A stretch of DNA of 64,000 bases from Aurifilum marmelostoma (Eukaryota > Ascomycota > Sordariomycetes > Diaporthales > Cryphonectriaceae): the NCBI GenBank assembly GCA_027559495.1, contig JAMXSV010000023.1, forward strand, positions 1,426,001-1,490,000, written 5' to 3'. The notes below the pieces were generated by a model. The model worked only from the letters and a program-made list of their open reading frames with translations, was not told the origin of the DNA and did no database searches. Both the position numbers and the translations under genes were made by a program. Every line of letters starts with the position of its first letter. Position 1 is the first letter of the stretch. Positions 44,867 through 56,646 of this stretch are shown one piece after another.

Positions 44867-46353
44867 GGATGTTGGCGGGCCAAGCGCAAGCCAAAATCGG
44901 CAGGGGCCTCTGAACTTTTTGTTTTTGCCGATCACACCGCTTGCCAGTCTCAACACCCGCAGGTAGCCCCACTTTCGCAACGACATCATATGCTCAGCAG
45001 GAGCTCGTCGCACAGCTTGAAATCTCGAAATGCCTCGGGAGACATTGGGTTAGACAACAGCTGCAAAGCTCCTTCAGCTTCCTATGACAACGGACAATTA
45101 GTTCTTGCCGCCCAATGCTGCCATGCTGGATGGCATAGCTCTACCACCCCCAGGCTGGGTTGTTTCTGATGGGGTTTTTTCAGTGCTCTCTCAAAGCTCA
45201 GACCTCACCCCAGAGCCAGGAAATTTTCTACAATCAGGTACACAGGTTTGCAGTCATCTGGCAGTAATGCCTAAGATGTGTATCTTGAACTGATACATCA
45301 TATTTGTTATTCATTTGTCCATCCAATGCGATTTTAGAATTTAGTATGTAGGAGTCTACAATGTGTAGGATTACTGGCAATTCACTGGAAGTGCGTAGGG
45401 GTTGGGTCAAGTCACGCAAAGAGTCACGCGCAGGTGTACAAATAGATAGAAGCAAACTGCTTTTTCATTGCTTTGATCTTGTCTCAAGGCCCTCTTCAAG
45501 TATTCGTGAGGGTCCTTTATAGCACTGCAGTTGGCTTCAGTAGTGGCGTGTCATGCAAACACTGTGCCCGTATTGACCTCCAAGTTGTATGATAGGTAGC
45601 TCTCCACAGAGAAGCAGTCACAATTGCTAGCCCTCATGCGTCGTAGTGATACCTCCCAGCTCCAGTTCACCCCAAAAACCTGTCTCCAGGAATCTCAGAA
45701 GATCCGATCCTCCCCAACACAGGAACCTGGTAAACTAAAAGCAACAGTGGTGCTGAACGCGAGTGATTGCTTCAGGCTGGTGACAATGACATGGTATGTA
45801 TCATTGATTGATGGTTGTCGTGATGATTCTGCTGTTTAATGCCCAAGCCGCCGTGAGGTCGTGTGGTGCGAGGTGTTTACTTGCTGTAGATGGGGTCAGT
45901 GATTGTGCTCAAACATGTGTGGAAAGCAGTGAAGCCTGGATACAAACCTTCTCGCTCTCATCTTTCTTCTCTTGCGCTTAAGGCGTCGAACGCGCTTCTT
46001 CCTCCACTTGGCTCTCATCGTGAACGATTGGTACTGTTGGTGGCGGGGTTAGCTAGCTGTAATCAAGCTCCAAGAGGCGTGTGACGTAGGTTGCATCCAT
46101 CGGCAGAGCAGCGCCGTAGATAGGCAGATCAATTGATGCTGTGCATCAATTGGCCATCATGGACATGCATCTGGAGGAATGGCTGATGAAATTGATATAC
46201 AGGACGGGGGGATGAGCTTACATTGTTCTGCGGTGAGAGAAGTCGTTGGTGGTGTTGGGAAGAAAGATGATTGCGGGAGCTGGTCAGCGGCCGATTTTTG
46301 TAACGTTCCAAGGTTTGGTGGGGAACAAACGCTAATTATGTAAGCCGCATCGG

Positions 46354-46360
46354 TCACGTG
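46354..46360. promoter_or_regulatory. CBF1-type site TCACGTG
   Basis: GGTCACGTG about 340 nt before the DHFR ATG. It matches the preferred RTCACGTG core of Cbf1 at six or seven positions. DHFR feeds one-carbon and methionine metabolism, so control by the CBF1-like factor is a reasonable guess. Confidence 0.4.
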
Positions 46361-46374
46361 TTTTGGCACTGTCA

Positions 46375-46383
46375 GGGTTAGGG
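46375..46383. promoter_or_regulatory. GGGTTAGGG element
   Basis: A telomere-type nonamer 315 nt before the DHFR ATG, 15 bp from the E-box. It could bind a Tbf1-like factor. Confidence 0.3.
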
Positions 46384-46697
46384 TCGTCGCAACTCTCTAT
46401 GACGAGGGAAGATAGAACGACGAGGCAATTCTAAGCGTATTTTCCCCCTCGACAGGCTGGTTCAGTTCTGAAAAGGCAGCCGGCATCACCTTTGCAGGGC
46501 CCTATTGCTGTCAAAGGTCACTTGCTTGCAGTGCTGTAGATGCGAAGACTGCTGTGTACGACAAGCTCATCCCCAGGTCTAGGGCGGTAGTCTAAGCATT
46601 CGAAATTTAAGACGAGGGTAGTTTCGGTAATTCCATCTGCGACGCGAATCGATCTGACTTGTCCTGCTTGAGCCGGCAGTATACCAATCTCCGCACT

Positions 46698-47433
46698 ATG
46701 AGCAGTGAACACTCTCCGGCTACGATGTTGCCATTAGAGCTCACCCTCGTGCTCGCAGCCACCCGTGACATGGGCATCGGCCTGCGAGGGACCCTTCCCT
46801 GGACGGGTTTGAAGAAGGAAATGGCTTACTTTGCAAGAATCACGAGAAGACTTCCACCTGCAGTAAGTAGCAGTTCAAACTAGGCGTTAGGGTGTGCCGC
46901 AAAGTATTTGTAGGCCTTCCCTTTGGCTGACATCTGGTCAGGTCGAACCTACAGCTGTCAATGCAGTGATCATGGGACGCAAAACGTGGGATAGTATCCC
47001 ACCCAAGTTCCGCCCTCTTAAGGGACGTCTCAATATCGTCATCAGCCGGTCCTTTAGCACATCACCCGAGGAGCCAAGCAGTATCGAGACAGGTCCGGTC
47101 AAAGCCGCGTCGTTGGAGCAGGCCATGTCGTTTCTCCACGCAAAGCCCCAGGGCACGTTGGGACGGGTGTTCGTGATAGGTGGCGGCGAGATCTACACCT
47201 CAGCCTTGATGTTGAGTGAGACCAGGAGAGTACTTTTGACCAATGTTACGACTGATTTTGAGTGCGACACGCACTTTTCTCTGAAGCTGAGCAATGATGG
47301 ACTGAGTGCTCCTGGGTGGACAAAGAAATCAAAGGAGGACTTGGATGCATGGGCTGGAGAGGATGTACCGGAGGGTGTACAGACTGAGAATGACACGCAG
47401 TACGAGTTTCAAATGTGGGAGAGGACCGATTAA
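46698..47433 (+). CDS. DFR1: dihydrofolate reductase
   Basis: Reduces dihydrofolate to tetrahydrofolate with NADPH. Exons are 46698-46862 and 46942-47433, giving 218 residues. Active-site and cofactor motifs are visible: LTLVLAATRDMGIGLRGTLP (with the conserved LPW), AVIMGRKTWDSIP, RLNIVISRS and FVIGGGEIYTSAL. The C-terminal YEFQMWERTD ends the fold. I start at the ATG giving MSSEHSPATMLPLEL; the next in-frame ATG, nine codons on, is also possible. The single phase-0 intron (GTAAGT / TCAG) sits between helix B and the AVNAVIMGRKTW strand, a usual fungal position. The stop is only 106 bp from the stop of the convergent CBP3 gene. Confidence 0.95.
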
Positions 47434-47539
47434 TTTTTATTCTTTCTTTTTATAATCCACGGCGAGAATCACATTGCTCACAGCGGCCGGATGCTGCTGC
47501 TCACTGCCCTCTGTATGCAAGTGATTGTCCCCGGATAAT

Positions 47540-48574
47540 TCACCTGAAGCGACTGGCCGGCTCTTCTGACTGCTTAGGAGATTCAGTAGGGGCTGCCTTC
47601 ACATCATTGAGCGAGGCCATCTGATCCACCACCTTCAGTTCCGCAGTAGGCTGCGTCTTGAATACCGCTCCTCCATGATACAACAAGGCCGGGTCGAGCA
47701 TCAGATCCAAAGACCTCAGCGTCGATCTCATCCAGCTGACGATCGCGGCCACATGCCGCATGTCGACATCCTCCCTGCTCATGAACACATTCCTCCACAC
47801 GGCTGCAGCCATAACTGCATCGCCCTTGACCAGCCCTTCATCGTAGGCAAGTATTACGCCCCGCCATGTTTGGAATAGTGTGTTGAGCTGGCCCGACCTG
47901 ATCATCCTGCTCTTCATGCCGTGGTTGATCTCCATTAGGTCCTCAGCGTGCTGGAAGAAATGATTGACCAGCTGCGTCTGCCAGGCATGCCAGGCCGTCT
48001 TCTCGAGACATCGCAGGCGGACGACAATGAGGTAGAGGTGTAGCATTGTGACCTGAGACCAGGTGCTAAAGGTCGGGACAAGGCCGAATTCTAGAGCGCA
48101 CGGAAAAGAAAACCCAGAGTTAGCAGAAGGTTTCGTCTAACGCAGCGAACAAAGGGTCTTGAGTAAGAGGATTGACATACCCTCATACCACACGCCAGTG
48201 CCTACACCCATCTCCATCCCATCCTCCGTCATAGGCACTTCTTCCTTCTTTCGGAGCTCCTCCGAGATTGTATATGCCGCTGGCTTCGAACAGGCCTTGT
48301 ACATGGATTCTGTGGCACCGTAGATCGCGTACGGCTGAACCGCTCGCTGCGGCAGCATGGATCCTGCTATACTCAGAAGAGTCTTGCCGAGCCCAGAAGA
48401 CTCAGAGGCAGGCTGTGACTTTTCCTCTCGACATGCGGCGGTCTGGTGGAACGATCGTCTCGATTGCCTCGCTGCTCCTGCAACGGAGGCGCACTGAGTA
48501 TGGTTCAGCTCGATCAGGGCACGAAGCTGCCGCCGTGCGAGGTCGCGGCACGGTCTGCAAAGCTGGTGAGCCAT
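47540..48574 (-). CDS. CBP3: ubiquinol-cytochrome c reductase chaperone CBP3
   Basis: A mitochondrial factor that binds the ribosome tunnel exit and newly made cytochrome b with Cbp6, for complex III assembly. Exons are 48574-48181 and 48090-47540, giving 314 residues. The N-terminus is Arg-rich (CRPCRDLARRQLRALIELN ... RQSRRSFHQTAACREE), a plausible presequence. The chaperone domain follows: FGLVPTFSTWSQVTMLHLYL, VRLRCLEKTAWHAWQTQLVN, HFFQHAEDLMEINHGMKSRM, then an alpha-helical region with YDEGLVKGDAVMAAAVWRNV. The intron (GTATGT / CTAG, phase 1) lies just before the domain. The acidic/Ser C-terminal tail is not conserved in the family. Confidence 0.92.
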
Positions 48575-49292
48575 GTTTTGAGGCCAATTCTGAATGATGA
48601 AGGAACAGGCAAGATCTCAGATTTCAAAATCCAGATTTGGAGTAGCAAGGCAGCGCCCCATGATCTCTGTGCTGACGATAGTTCGCGTCATGGACGGTTT
48701 GCGCATCGAGGCCAAAAATTTAGTGATGCAATCCTTGTAGCAGTGCGCCGGCAGGCAGGCTTACTGCTGTGGCTGCCGTAGCGTTATACCTGGATGTTAC
48801 TGCAAAGCCCTGTACTATGTACTAGACTGACGAGGTCCAATTCTTCAATCAGCAGCTATGTATTATTCACCCTCTAACAAAAGGGAAGCCTCTTCCTCTA
48901 CCCCAAGCCAAAGAGCACAGGAAAGAAAAAAAGGGGTAAAAAAAGAAAAGAGAAGAGAAAAGAAAGAATTCTGAAAAGGACCAGGACAAGGGAAAGTATT
49001 CCAAATTGGAAAACAGAGCAAATGAAAAATCATGTGGATCTTGATTGAAGAGATTCAAATCCTACAGGCGTAATGCATTATGACGAGTTCTGGAGCTATG
49101 ACTTCTTCAAAAAATGAAACAGTATCACCGACAGCAAAGACTGAAGAACAAATTGTCCTAGTTACCCCAGTCTTTGAACCATACGTCTAGATTACAATGA
49201 ATTGAAGTTGGCTCACACCTAGGTGAATAATGCAAGACACCCCCACTGATGCAATTCAAGCCCTTATTATGATCAATCAAGCGAATATGTTC
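48575..49292. other. intergenic, 0.7 kb
   Basis: CBP3 upstream region and CEM1 3' flank. An A/G-rich tract lies at 48920-48970. I see no gene. Confidence 0.5.
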
Positions 49293-50708
49293 TCATCTAT
49301 ACCTTGAGAAAACTAAAGATGCATTTGTACCACCAAAGCCAAATGAGTTCGACATGGCCACATCCACGTGCTTTTGCTGCGCCTGCAAGGACACGAAGTT
49401 GAAATCAACTTCCACATCTGGATCTTGCAGATTCAAGGTTGGTGGCACTGAGCTCTGGGAACAGTTAGTGGTCTCCCCGAAAGTATTTGCTCAGACAGGT
49501 GGCATACCTCTGATATCGCCAGCACGGAGAAGACTGCCTCAATTGCACCAGCAGCCCCGAGGAGATGGCCGACAGCTCCTTTGGTACCGCTCACTGTGAC
49601 CTGACTCTCACTGTCCACACCGTCTTGTCCGACCATCAAGGTCCTGATTGCTTGGGCTTCCGCAGCATCGCCAATGGGCGTGCTGGTAGCGTGAGCATTG
49701 ATATAATCTACCTCACGTGGTCTGATCTGTGCATTCTTCAGAGCTCTCTTCATGGCCAGCAAGGCACCTGATCCATCCTCTCGTGGTGCCGTCATGTGAT
49801 GCGCATCACCGCTGCAGCCGTAGCCGGCAACCTCGGCCAAAATGTTGGCACCCCGCGCCTTGGCGTGCTCGAGCTCTTCGAGGACAAGGACGGCCGCTCC
49901 CTCAGCCACGACGAATCCGTCTCTTCCCTTGTCGAAGGGCCGACAGCTCGCTTTCGGCTCACCGTTGTAGGCAGTAGATAGAGATCTCGCCCTGCCAAAA
50001 CCCGCAAAGGTCAGAGGGTGGATGCAGGATTCCGAGCCACCTGCGACCATGACATCAGCGTCTCCGTGCGCAATGAACCTCGATGCATCTCCTATAGAGT
50101 GAGCACCAGTTGTGCACGCCGTGGTTGCGCAGTGGTTGGGTCCTTGAAAGCCGTATTTCATGGATATATGGCCAGCCGCAAGATTGATGAGGATCTTGGG
50201 GACGAACAGGGGAGATACTTTCTTGTAGCCCTACCTCTGGTCTTAGCCTTTCGTGCATCACCCCAGCAACTTTTCAGGAGGGGCCAAGCTCGCTCACATC
50301 TTTCTCGAAAGCGAGACTGGTGGTATAAAGCTCATCCAGATTGCCGATGCCGCTTCCCACGCAGACCCCAGTGGCCTCGAGGTCATCCTGGCGGGTCGGT
50401 TTCCACCCGGCATCGACAAGGGCCATCTCAGTAGCCGCCGCAGCATACTGGGCGAACTTGGACATGCGCCTCTGTTCCGTGGCATCTAGCCAGTCCGCCG
50501 GGTGCCATAGTCCTTCCGGTTGTCCACCGGCGCCGCCTGGCACGAGTCCTGCAACGTTGCTGGTGAGGCCTTTCCACTGGGCTCGAGGCTCGACCGCAGA
50601 GATATTAACCAATCCAGACTCCCCAGCCAGGAGCCGTTTCCAGGTTCTGCGGGCACCCACTCCGAGGGGTGTGACGGCGCCGAGACCTGTCACGACAACG
50701 CGGCGCAT
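49293..50708 (-). CDS. CEM1: 3-oxoacyl-[ACP] synthase, mitochondrial (type II FAS)
   Basis: A beta-ketoacyl-ACP synthase of mitochondrial fatty-acid synthesis, which supplies the octanoyl precursor of lipoate. Exons are 50708-50298, 50230-49508 and 49454-49293, giving 431 residues. Catalytic Cys is in HCATTACTTGAHSIGDASRF; the two His are in VDYINAHATSTPIGDAAEA and SGTKGAVGHLLGAAGAIEA. It begins MRRVVVTGLGAVTPLGVGAR with no added presequence, as in yeast Cem1. The C-terminal motif is VAMSNSFGFGGTNASLVF. Splicing of intron 1 to GTAG gives FEKDGYKKVSPLFVPKILIN, the family sequence; a nearby AG would lose GYK. The last exon joins at SE-SSVPPTLNLQDP, slightly shorter than usual here, so that acceptor is less certain. 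Confidence 0.92.
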
Positions 50709-52402
50709 AATGCTTCCATGTCCAAGACCCAAATATTGGGAGTAGGACGGGCGGGGGAACAGGCGTCAAAGCTACAGAGACGCGGTCCCGCTGACAACGA
50801 AACTGCTCCTGTTCTTGGCTAAGGTTGATGGAAGGCTTCTGAGCTGACAAGAAGTGGTGGAGGATTGTCTTTTGTGTGAAACTTGTCATCCGCGAAAGAC
50901 AGGGAAAGAAACGATAAAGTTCTGACTGGGTTACGCTAATCCAAAGCCAGGGGGGAAGGCGAACCCACCTGACCCTAGTCCACGGGCACCTGCCCTTCAG
51001 GCCCCGAATTCACCCCTAAGAGGTGGTAGGCGGCAACTGCAGGGGCAAGGCTTCAGGCCTAGACCAGATCGCGGTTTCTAAATCCAGACCACAATAAGGC
51101 CCACGCAGCCGCATTGTCTGACAAAGACGTGGCCCGAGACGTCCCCTGCTCCGTTCATCCTCATCCTCCCCTTCCTCCAGAAACGACGACACATCGCCTT
51201 ACTGGAATCTGATCAGAGATGCTGCACTTTGCGGGATATACTCCAGCAAACATCATGACACCTTTTCCTCTTTCATATTAGACATTTTCTTCTTCTGCAG
51301 CATATTTACTCAATCCATTCCTTCAAGACGGTTTGGCTGCGCCGACATCTTCTCGGGGTTTAGCCACCGTCGACTCGTTCATTCGTCTTGAGGACCGGCG
51401 ATCACAATTCAGATCATCCTTGCAATATTGGGCCATTCTGTCGGGAGGTGAACAGTGGGAGCAGGCGAACAACGTCATCCAAGGCAAGGACACATCAAAT
51501 ACGGGGATATTGAGACATCTGGTCGGATTTCCGCCTACATCATCGCGAGTCCATGACAACACCTTTACAGGTCTATGTTCGACCACTCAGAGGCCATAGG
51601 GGTTTCCTGTTGCACCAAGGCACATGAGAGTGATCCACACTTCCGTGTCGACAGAGCTGCTGTGCTTTCCCGAAGGTTTCACATGATCTTCGAGATCCCC
51701 CCCCGTTCTTTGACTATCGTGGCTATCCGGCGACCGAGTTCACGCTTGCCGCAAGTCCGTTTCAGCCTTCTCTATACACTCTGCTCCTTATCGCCAGATA
51801 CGATCCATTATCATAATCAAGCCAGGTTATCCTTCATCCGGGACGACTTTGCATTCACGTCGGCTGCGTGATATAGTCCCGCCCTCAGTTTGCGCGACTG
51901 GACGATAACTGCTACTTCTCACCTGAGACACTTCACTTTTATGCCATTTCGATCGACCAAATCGGCGCTCTAGGCCAGGGCAGGGATCTCACAGCTCGTA
52001 CCACTTTTCGGACTCAGAATATCCTCTGGGTAGCGCAGCTGCATTAATCTGCACTCCAGCGCTCTGGGTTTGGGGTCGCAAATCACGGGCTAGTACATCG
52101 GTTGAAGCGCGGAGAACTATCTTGTATTGTGAAGTCGGCGAATCCCATCACCGGACCTTATCGAAATCCTCGTGGGCCAAACTCTGGGATCACAAATTGG
52201 GCTGCTTCATGTCCATCTGCGACCGACAGAGCATAGGCCTTGATTGTTTTGCCGTGGCTCCGGCGCAGCTGGTCGTGGACCAGCAAAGCACAGGTGGGCA
52301 ACTAGATCACCCCTATATAGCACCCTCGTCTCCTGCATATCTCACCTCTACGGGTGTTTGTCTGTCTCTTTATTCGTTTTCCTCGTTGTCGGGCCTTTCG
52401 CT
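50709..52402. promoter_or_regulatory. divergent promoter, CEM1 / OPT transporter
   Basis: 1.7 kb between opposite starts. I see no gene. A TATA-like element (52314-52319) lies about 85 nt before the transporter ATG, followed by a pyrimidine-rich leader. Confidence 0.5.
52314..52319 (+). promoter_or_regulatory. TATA-like box of the OPT gene
   Basis: CTATATAG, 84 nt upstream of the transporter ATG. The spacing fits a transcription start near 52345 and a leader of about 60 nt. Confidence 0.5.
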
Positions 52403-55295
52403 ATGGCCCAGCCATACAGAGACGAGCCGTCTGGCACGGCCGAGAAAGTCCGCATGGCAGGAAACGATGGAGACAAGAATACCGAGGTTGATATGGTGGG
52501 ACCGAGTGGGAAAGAGGCGGAAGCTGGATCGTCGTCTGCGGGTAACTTCGAGACCCCTTCGGGTCGCCGGATGAGCCCTGTCGACGATCTCAAGCACCGC
52601 CTCTCGCTATGGGGTGAGTCTAATACCCAGCCAGCAGATAGTGACGATGAAGGATCAGAGTACGAATTATTATTAGACCCGAACCTACCCGAGGAGTATA
52701 CAAGGCCGCTAGCGACACGGATAACCTCCCGGACGACCATCAACTCCGCCGACTCGATCGACGAAGAGAAGGCATCCAAGATCTATAACGAGGATGGAGA
52801 CGAGGAGGATTCTCCATACCCTGAAGTCCGGGCCGCGGTACACAACTATGATGTTGAGATGCCCTGCAACACGGTCAGTGAATTTACACTTCAGTAGCTG
52901 AGGTCTTCGTCCGCTCGCTAACACGCATACGTAACACAGGTTCGTGCTTGGACCATTGGTCTGGCTCTTGTTGTCATTGGTGCTTCTATGAACACGTTGT
53001 TCTCCCTCCGGAACCCTTCCATCGGCCTTGGGGCATTGATTGCTCAGATCATTGCATGGCCCATTGGTCATGGATGGGCCAAAGTTATGCCCAAAAAGCA
53101 TTTCAACACCTTCGGTCTAAGGTGGTCTCTCAACCCAGGGCCATTCAACATCAAAGAGCATTCGATCATTGTTGTCATGGCTAGTGTCTCCTTTTCTGTT
53201 GCTTATGCGACTGATATTATTTTGGCGCAGAAAGTGTTCTACAAGCAGGACTTTGGCATTATCTGGCAGTTCATGTTGACCATATCGACCCAGTCTCTCG
53301 GCTACGGTATCGCCGGCATCATGAGGAGGTTCCTTGTGTACCCTGCGTCAATGATATGGCCCGCCAATTTGGTGTCTGTGACGCTCATGAACGCCATGTA
53401 CGAGAAGAACGAGCAACCCGACCCCACCGTTCTTGGTGGCATGATGCCTCGCTACAGGTGGTTCGCGTATGTCACCTTTGGTGCCTTCGCTTACTACTTT
53501 ATCCCTGGCTTCTTTGCACAGTTCTTAAGCACTTTTGCCTTTGCTACCTGGATCGCACCCCAAAACCCGGTGGTCAACCAGCTCTTCGGTGCTTCCACTG
53601 GCTTGTCCATCATTCCTATCACCTTTGACTGGACTCAGATCTCAGGCTTCGTTGGCTCCCCATTGATTCCTCCTTGGCACGCCATCGCCAACACCCTCAT
53701 CGGCGTTGTGGTCTTCTTCATCTTTGGTGCTTCTCTTCTCCATTACACGGGAACCTGGTACGGCCAATTCCTGCCTATGAGCGATTCAGGAACCTACGAC
53801 AATACCGGCGCCCCTTACAATACAACGCGCATCTTGACGCCAGAGCTCACCCTCAACCAAGAGGCGTACGAGAACTACTCGCCGCTCTTCATCAGGTCCG
53901 TACTTGTCCACTCTACTTCTCGTTCGCGCCAGTGTAGCGACTGACCTTTACTCTCAGCACCACTTTTGCTCTGTCTTACGGACTATCCTTTGCTGCCATT
54001 GCCTCTCTCATAGTTTACACATACCTGCATCATGGAGAGAGAATCTGGACTCAATGGAGACACAGTAAGAGTGAGCCTGATGATATCCACATGAAACTCA
54101 TGAAGAAGTATCCTGAGGCTCCTACGTGGTGGTACGGGAGCTTGTTCATCCTCGTGAGTTATCCTACTACTTCTCCTAGCTTCGTCTGGATCTTACGAGC
54201 TGATCTGATTTCCAGATGTTGGGTCTTGGCTTCGTCACTGTATTAGCCTATCCAACCAATCTGAACTGGTGGTCGTTCCTACTAGCTGTGGCCATCTCGT
54301 TTGGGTTCGCCCTGCCCATTGGAATTATTCAAGCTATCACGAATAATCAGATTGGCCTGAACGTACTGACCGAGTTTATCTATGGCTATATCCAGCCAGG
54401 GCGTCCTCTGGCCCTCATGATGTGAGTGTCAACAGAGTCTTTTCCACCTCCATGGCCATGTGTCTCCTGACTTATGTATGCACAGCTTCAAAACATTCGG
54501 TTACATTACAATGAGCCAGGCACTGTCCTTTGTGTCTGACCTAAAGTTCGGCCACTACATGAAGATTCCGCCTCGGACCATGTTCATGGCCCAGGTGGTG
54601 GCGACGACGTTCTCCTGTTTTATCCAGATCATCGTTCTGAATGCGTCACTCAACGCCATTCCTGAGGTCTGCACAACGACCCAGCGCGAGCACTTCACCT
54701 GCCCAGGCGGCAAGGTCTTCTTCTCAGGTACGCTTGCCTCCTAGACCATTGGAGGTGTTAGACATGGCGTGAGGAACTCAAAGCTGACCGTGTGAACCTA
54801 ACAGCTTCTGTCATCTGGGGTCTCCTCGGCCCATCACGCATCTTCTCTCCGGGCCAGATCTATTCAGGTCTCTTCATTTTCTTCGGCATTGGCGCTACTG
54901 TACCCATCATCTTCTACTACGCTATGAAGCGTTGGCCCAAGTCGCCCGCCAAGTATCTCATCGCCCCCGTCATCTTCGGGGGCTCTGGGTCCATTCCGCC
55001 GGCCACACCCCTCAACTATCTATCTTGGGGTATTGTCGGTTTCATTTTCCAGTATCTCATCAAGACACGCCACTTTAGATGGTGGAGTCGCCTCAATTTC
55101 CTCACCTCCTCGGCCCTTGACCTCGGACTTGCGCTAAGCACCTTGGTCATCTTCTTCGCATTCACGCTGAATGACATCAGCCCGCCCTCGTGGTGGGGAA
55201 ATGATATCGTGACACAGACCATGGATGCGCAGGATACCGCTATACAGGTTGTTCTACCCGTGGGGCAGACATTCGGGCCGAAGACGTGGCATTAG
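52403..55295 (+). CDS. oligopeptide transporter, OPT family
   Basis: A proton-coupled importer of small peptides (or glutathione/peptide-like compounds) in the plasma membrane. Six exons: 52403-52873, 52940-53895, 53958-54153, 54216-54421, 54486-54727 and 54805-55295, giving 853 residues. The N-terminal 155 residues are cytosolic, acidic and Ser-rich. About 12-16 membrane segments follow. OPT motifs include VRAWTIGLALVVIGASMNTL, FSLRNPSIGLGALIAQI, LNPGPFNIKEHSIIVVMAS (the NPGPFN(I/V)KEH signature), IIWQFMLTISTQSLGYGIAG, IPPWHAIANTLIGVVVFF and GGSGSIPPATPLNYLSWGIV. Length and order fit yeast OPT1/OPT2-type proteins, with a longer N-terminus. The substrate cannot be read from sequence. All five introns have GT-AG ends, with one weaker donor (GTCCGT, exon 2). 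Its neighbour past the AT-rich gap is a Zn2Cys6 factor. Confidence 0.95.
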
Positions 55296-56646
55296 ATCTA
55301 AATAAGCGCAAGCTGCATCTTGAATGGGCAGAGAAGATGTTAATGATATTGTATGGTCTAGTGTACAAAGTACTTAGTTATGGTGGTCTCATCCTGCTGA
55401 GTCCATCCCATCGCATAATAGATACATACCATTTCTTGGCTTGACTCTTCTTTCTTTGAGGTGTCTTTTCTGCAGAAATAATTAAGGCACAAGTACAAGA
55501 AATCGTGCCGCTATTTAGTTCAAATGTAGCATACCTAGCTAGGTAGCCTCGTCCGCTCTTCTGCAAAGAAAGCTGGACAACTTTTGCATAACGTCCTGTA
55601 ACCTCGGGGTGTGCTGAACTTATAGCTACACAGAGTCCAGTTCTGCGGATTGACATCAGTCAAGAAAAGAAGAAAGATTTTTTTTTTTCTGGAAAAAAAA
55701 AAAAAAAACAAGGAGAAAGGAAGAAATAAAAAGGCAGTGTCGCTCCAATGCTGTAAATTATTTATGTTATATTTTCAGTATATATATTCAAATTTTAATA
55801 CCACAAATTGCTGAGCTCCTAGCACAGTCATATTCAATGGCAGGTTATCATCGTGCATAAGATCTTCAGCGTTGGGTTTGGAAGTATTATAGACTACTTT
55901 GCAATCAGGGCTGCGATGCCTTTGTCAGTAATACAGGACAGGTGATTAAATAAAATCCACATCTTAAGATTGGTTTGGTGTATCCAGCTTCTATTTATAT
56001 GAGCTAGAGGGGGGAAGCGAGCTGGGTAATATTGGGCGGTATTCACTTGCAACAAACAATGTTAGCTTTAGAATACTTAGCCAAGTTATTTAAGTACCTA
56101 ATCAAAGATATAATTAGCTAGTATTTCTATTCTTAAGAAAGCTATAGACTTAATATGTATTATATCCGATAGACCTAGCTAGACTCATGATTACTAGAGT
56201 AGATAACATTCTAGGCAAAACCTGTGTGTAAAATAGCATAGGTACATGTCCCAGCGAGTGGTTGAAAAGAGCCGTCGCGTAATACTGGGAAAAGGTGAGG
56301 ACTAGGCAGCAGCCTGTACTACTACACTAACCTTGGGAGTCTACATAAATCTGGTCGATCTGAATAATTATGATGCTCGCAATGTCATAATGACAAAGAT
56401 CAAAAACTCAAGCCGAAGAAGTCTGTGTGCGGTCATGCCTTGAGGTAAAGTAAACACCGGAAATTACTCGCATCCTCCACGGAATTATTATCAGGATCTA
56501 GCAGTAGAGTGATTCGCAGCCCCAAGTTGGCAGAAACCTCAGTGTCCGATCTTGTATGTCATGAATTCGTCAGCACGTGCCGTATCATGGAGAAAGCATA
56601 TCCGCATCCTCCTCCCATCCCAATGATGCTCTACAAGTATCAGTCT
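55296..56646. other. AT-rich convergent gap, possible degraded element
   Basis: Between the 3' ends of the OPT gene (+) and the Zn2Cys6 gene (-). From about 55680 the base composition falls to markedly AT-rich, with long T and A runs (55678-55707) and TA-dense sequence (55740-56240). No frame looks coding. It resembles a repeat decayed by RIP, but no terminal repeats or transposase fragments are visible to me. Confidence 0.45.

Larger units (their letters stand above)
44769..46697. promoter_or_regulatory. divergent promoter, RPA49 / DHFR
   Basis: 1.9 kb between opposite starts. I see no gene. Near RPA49 is AAAAATTTCA (44857-44866). Near DHFR are TCACGTG (46354-46360) and GGGTTAGGG (46375-46383), 15 bp apart. 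Confidence 0.5.

Noticed and set aside
52209..52574. Upstream ORF overlapping the OPT start
   Set aside because: Its ATG lies before the TATA-like box at 52314-52319, so it is probably outside the mRNA.
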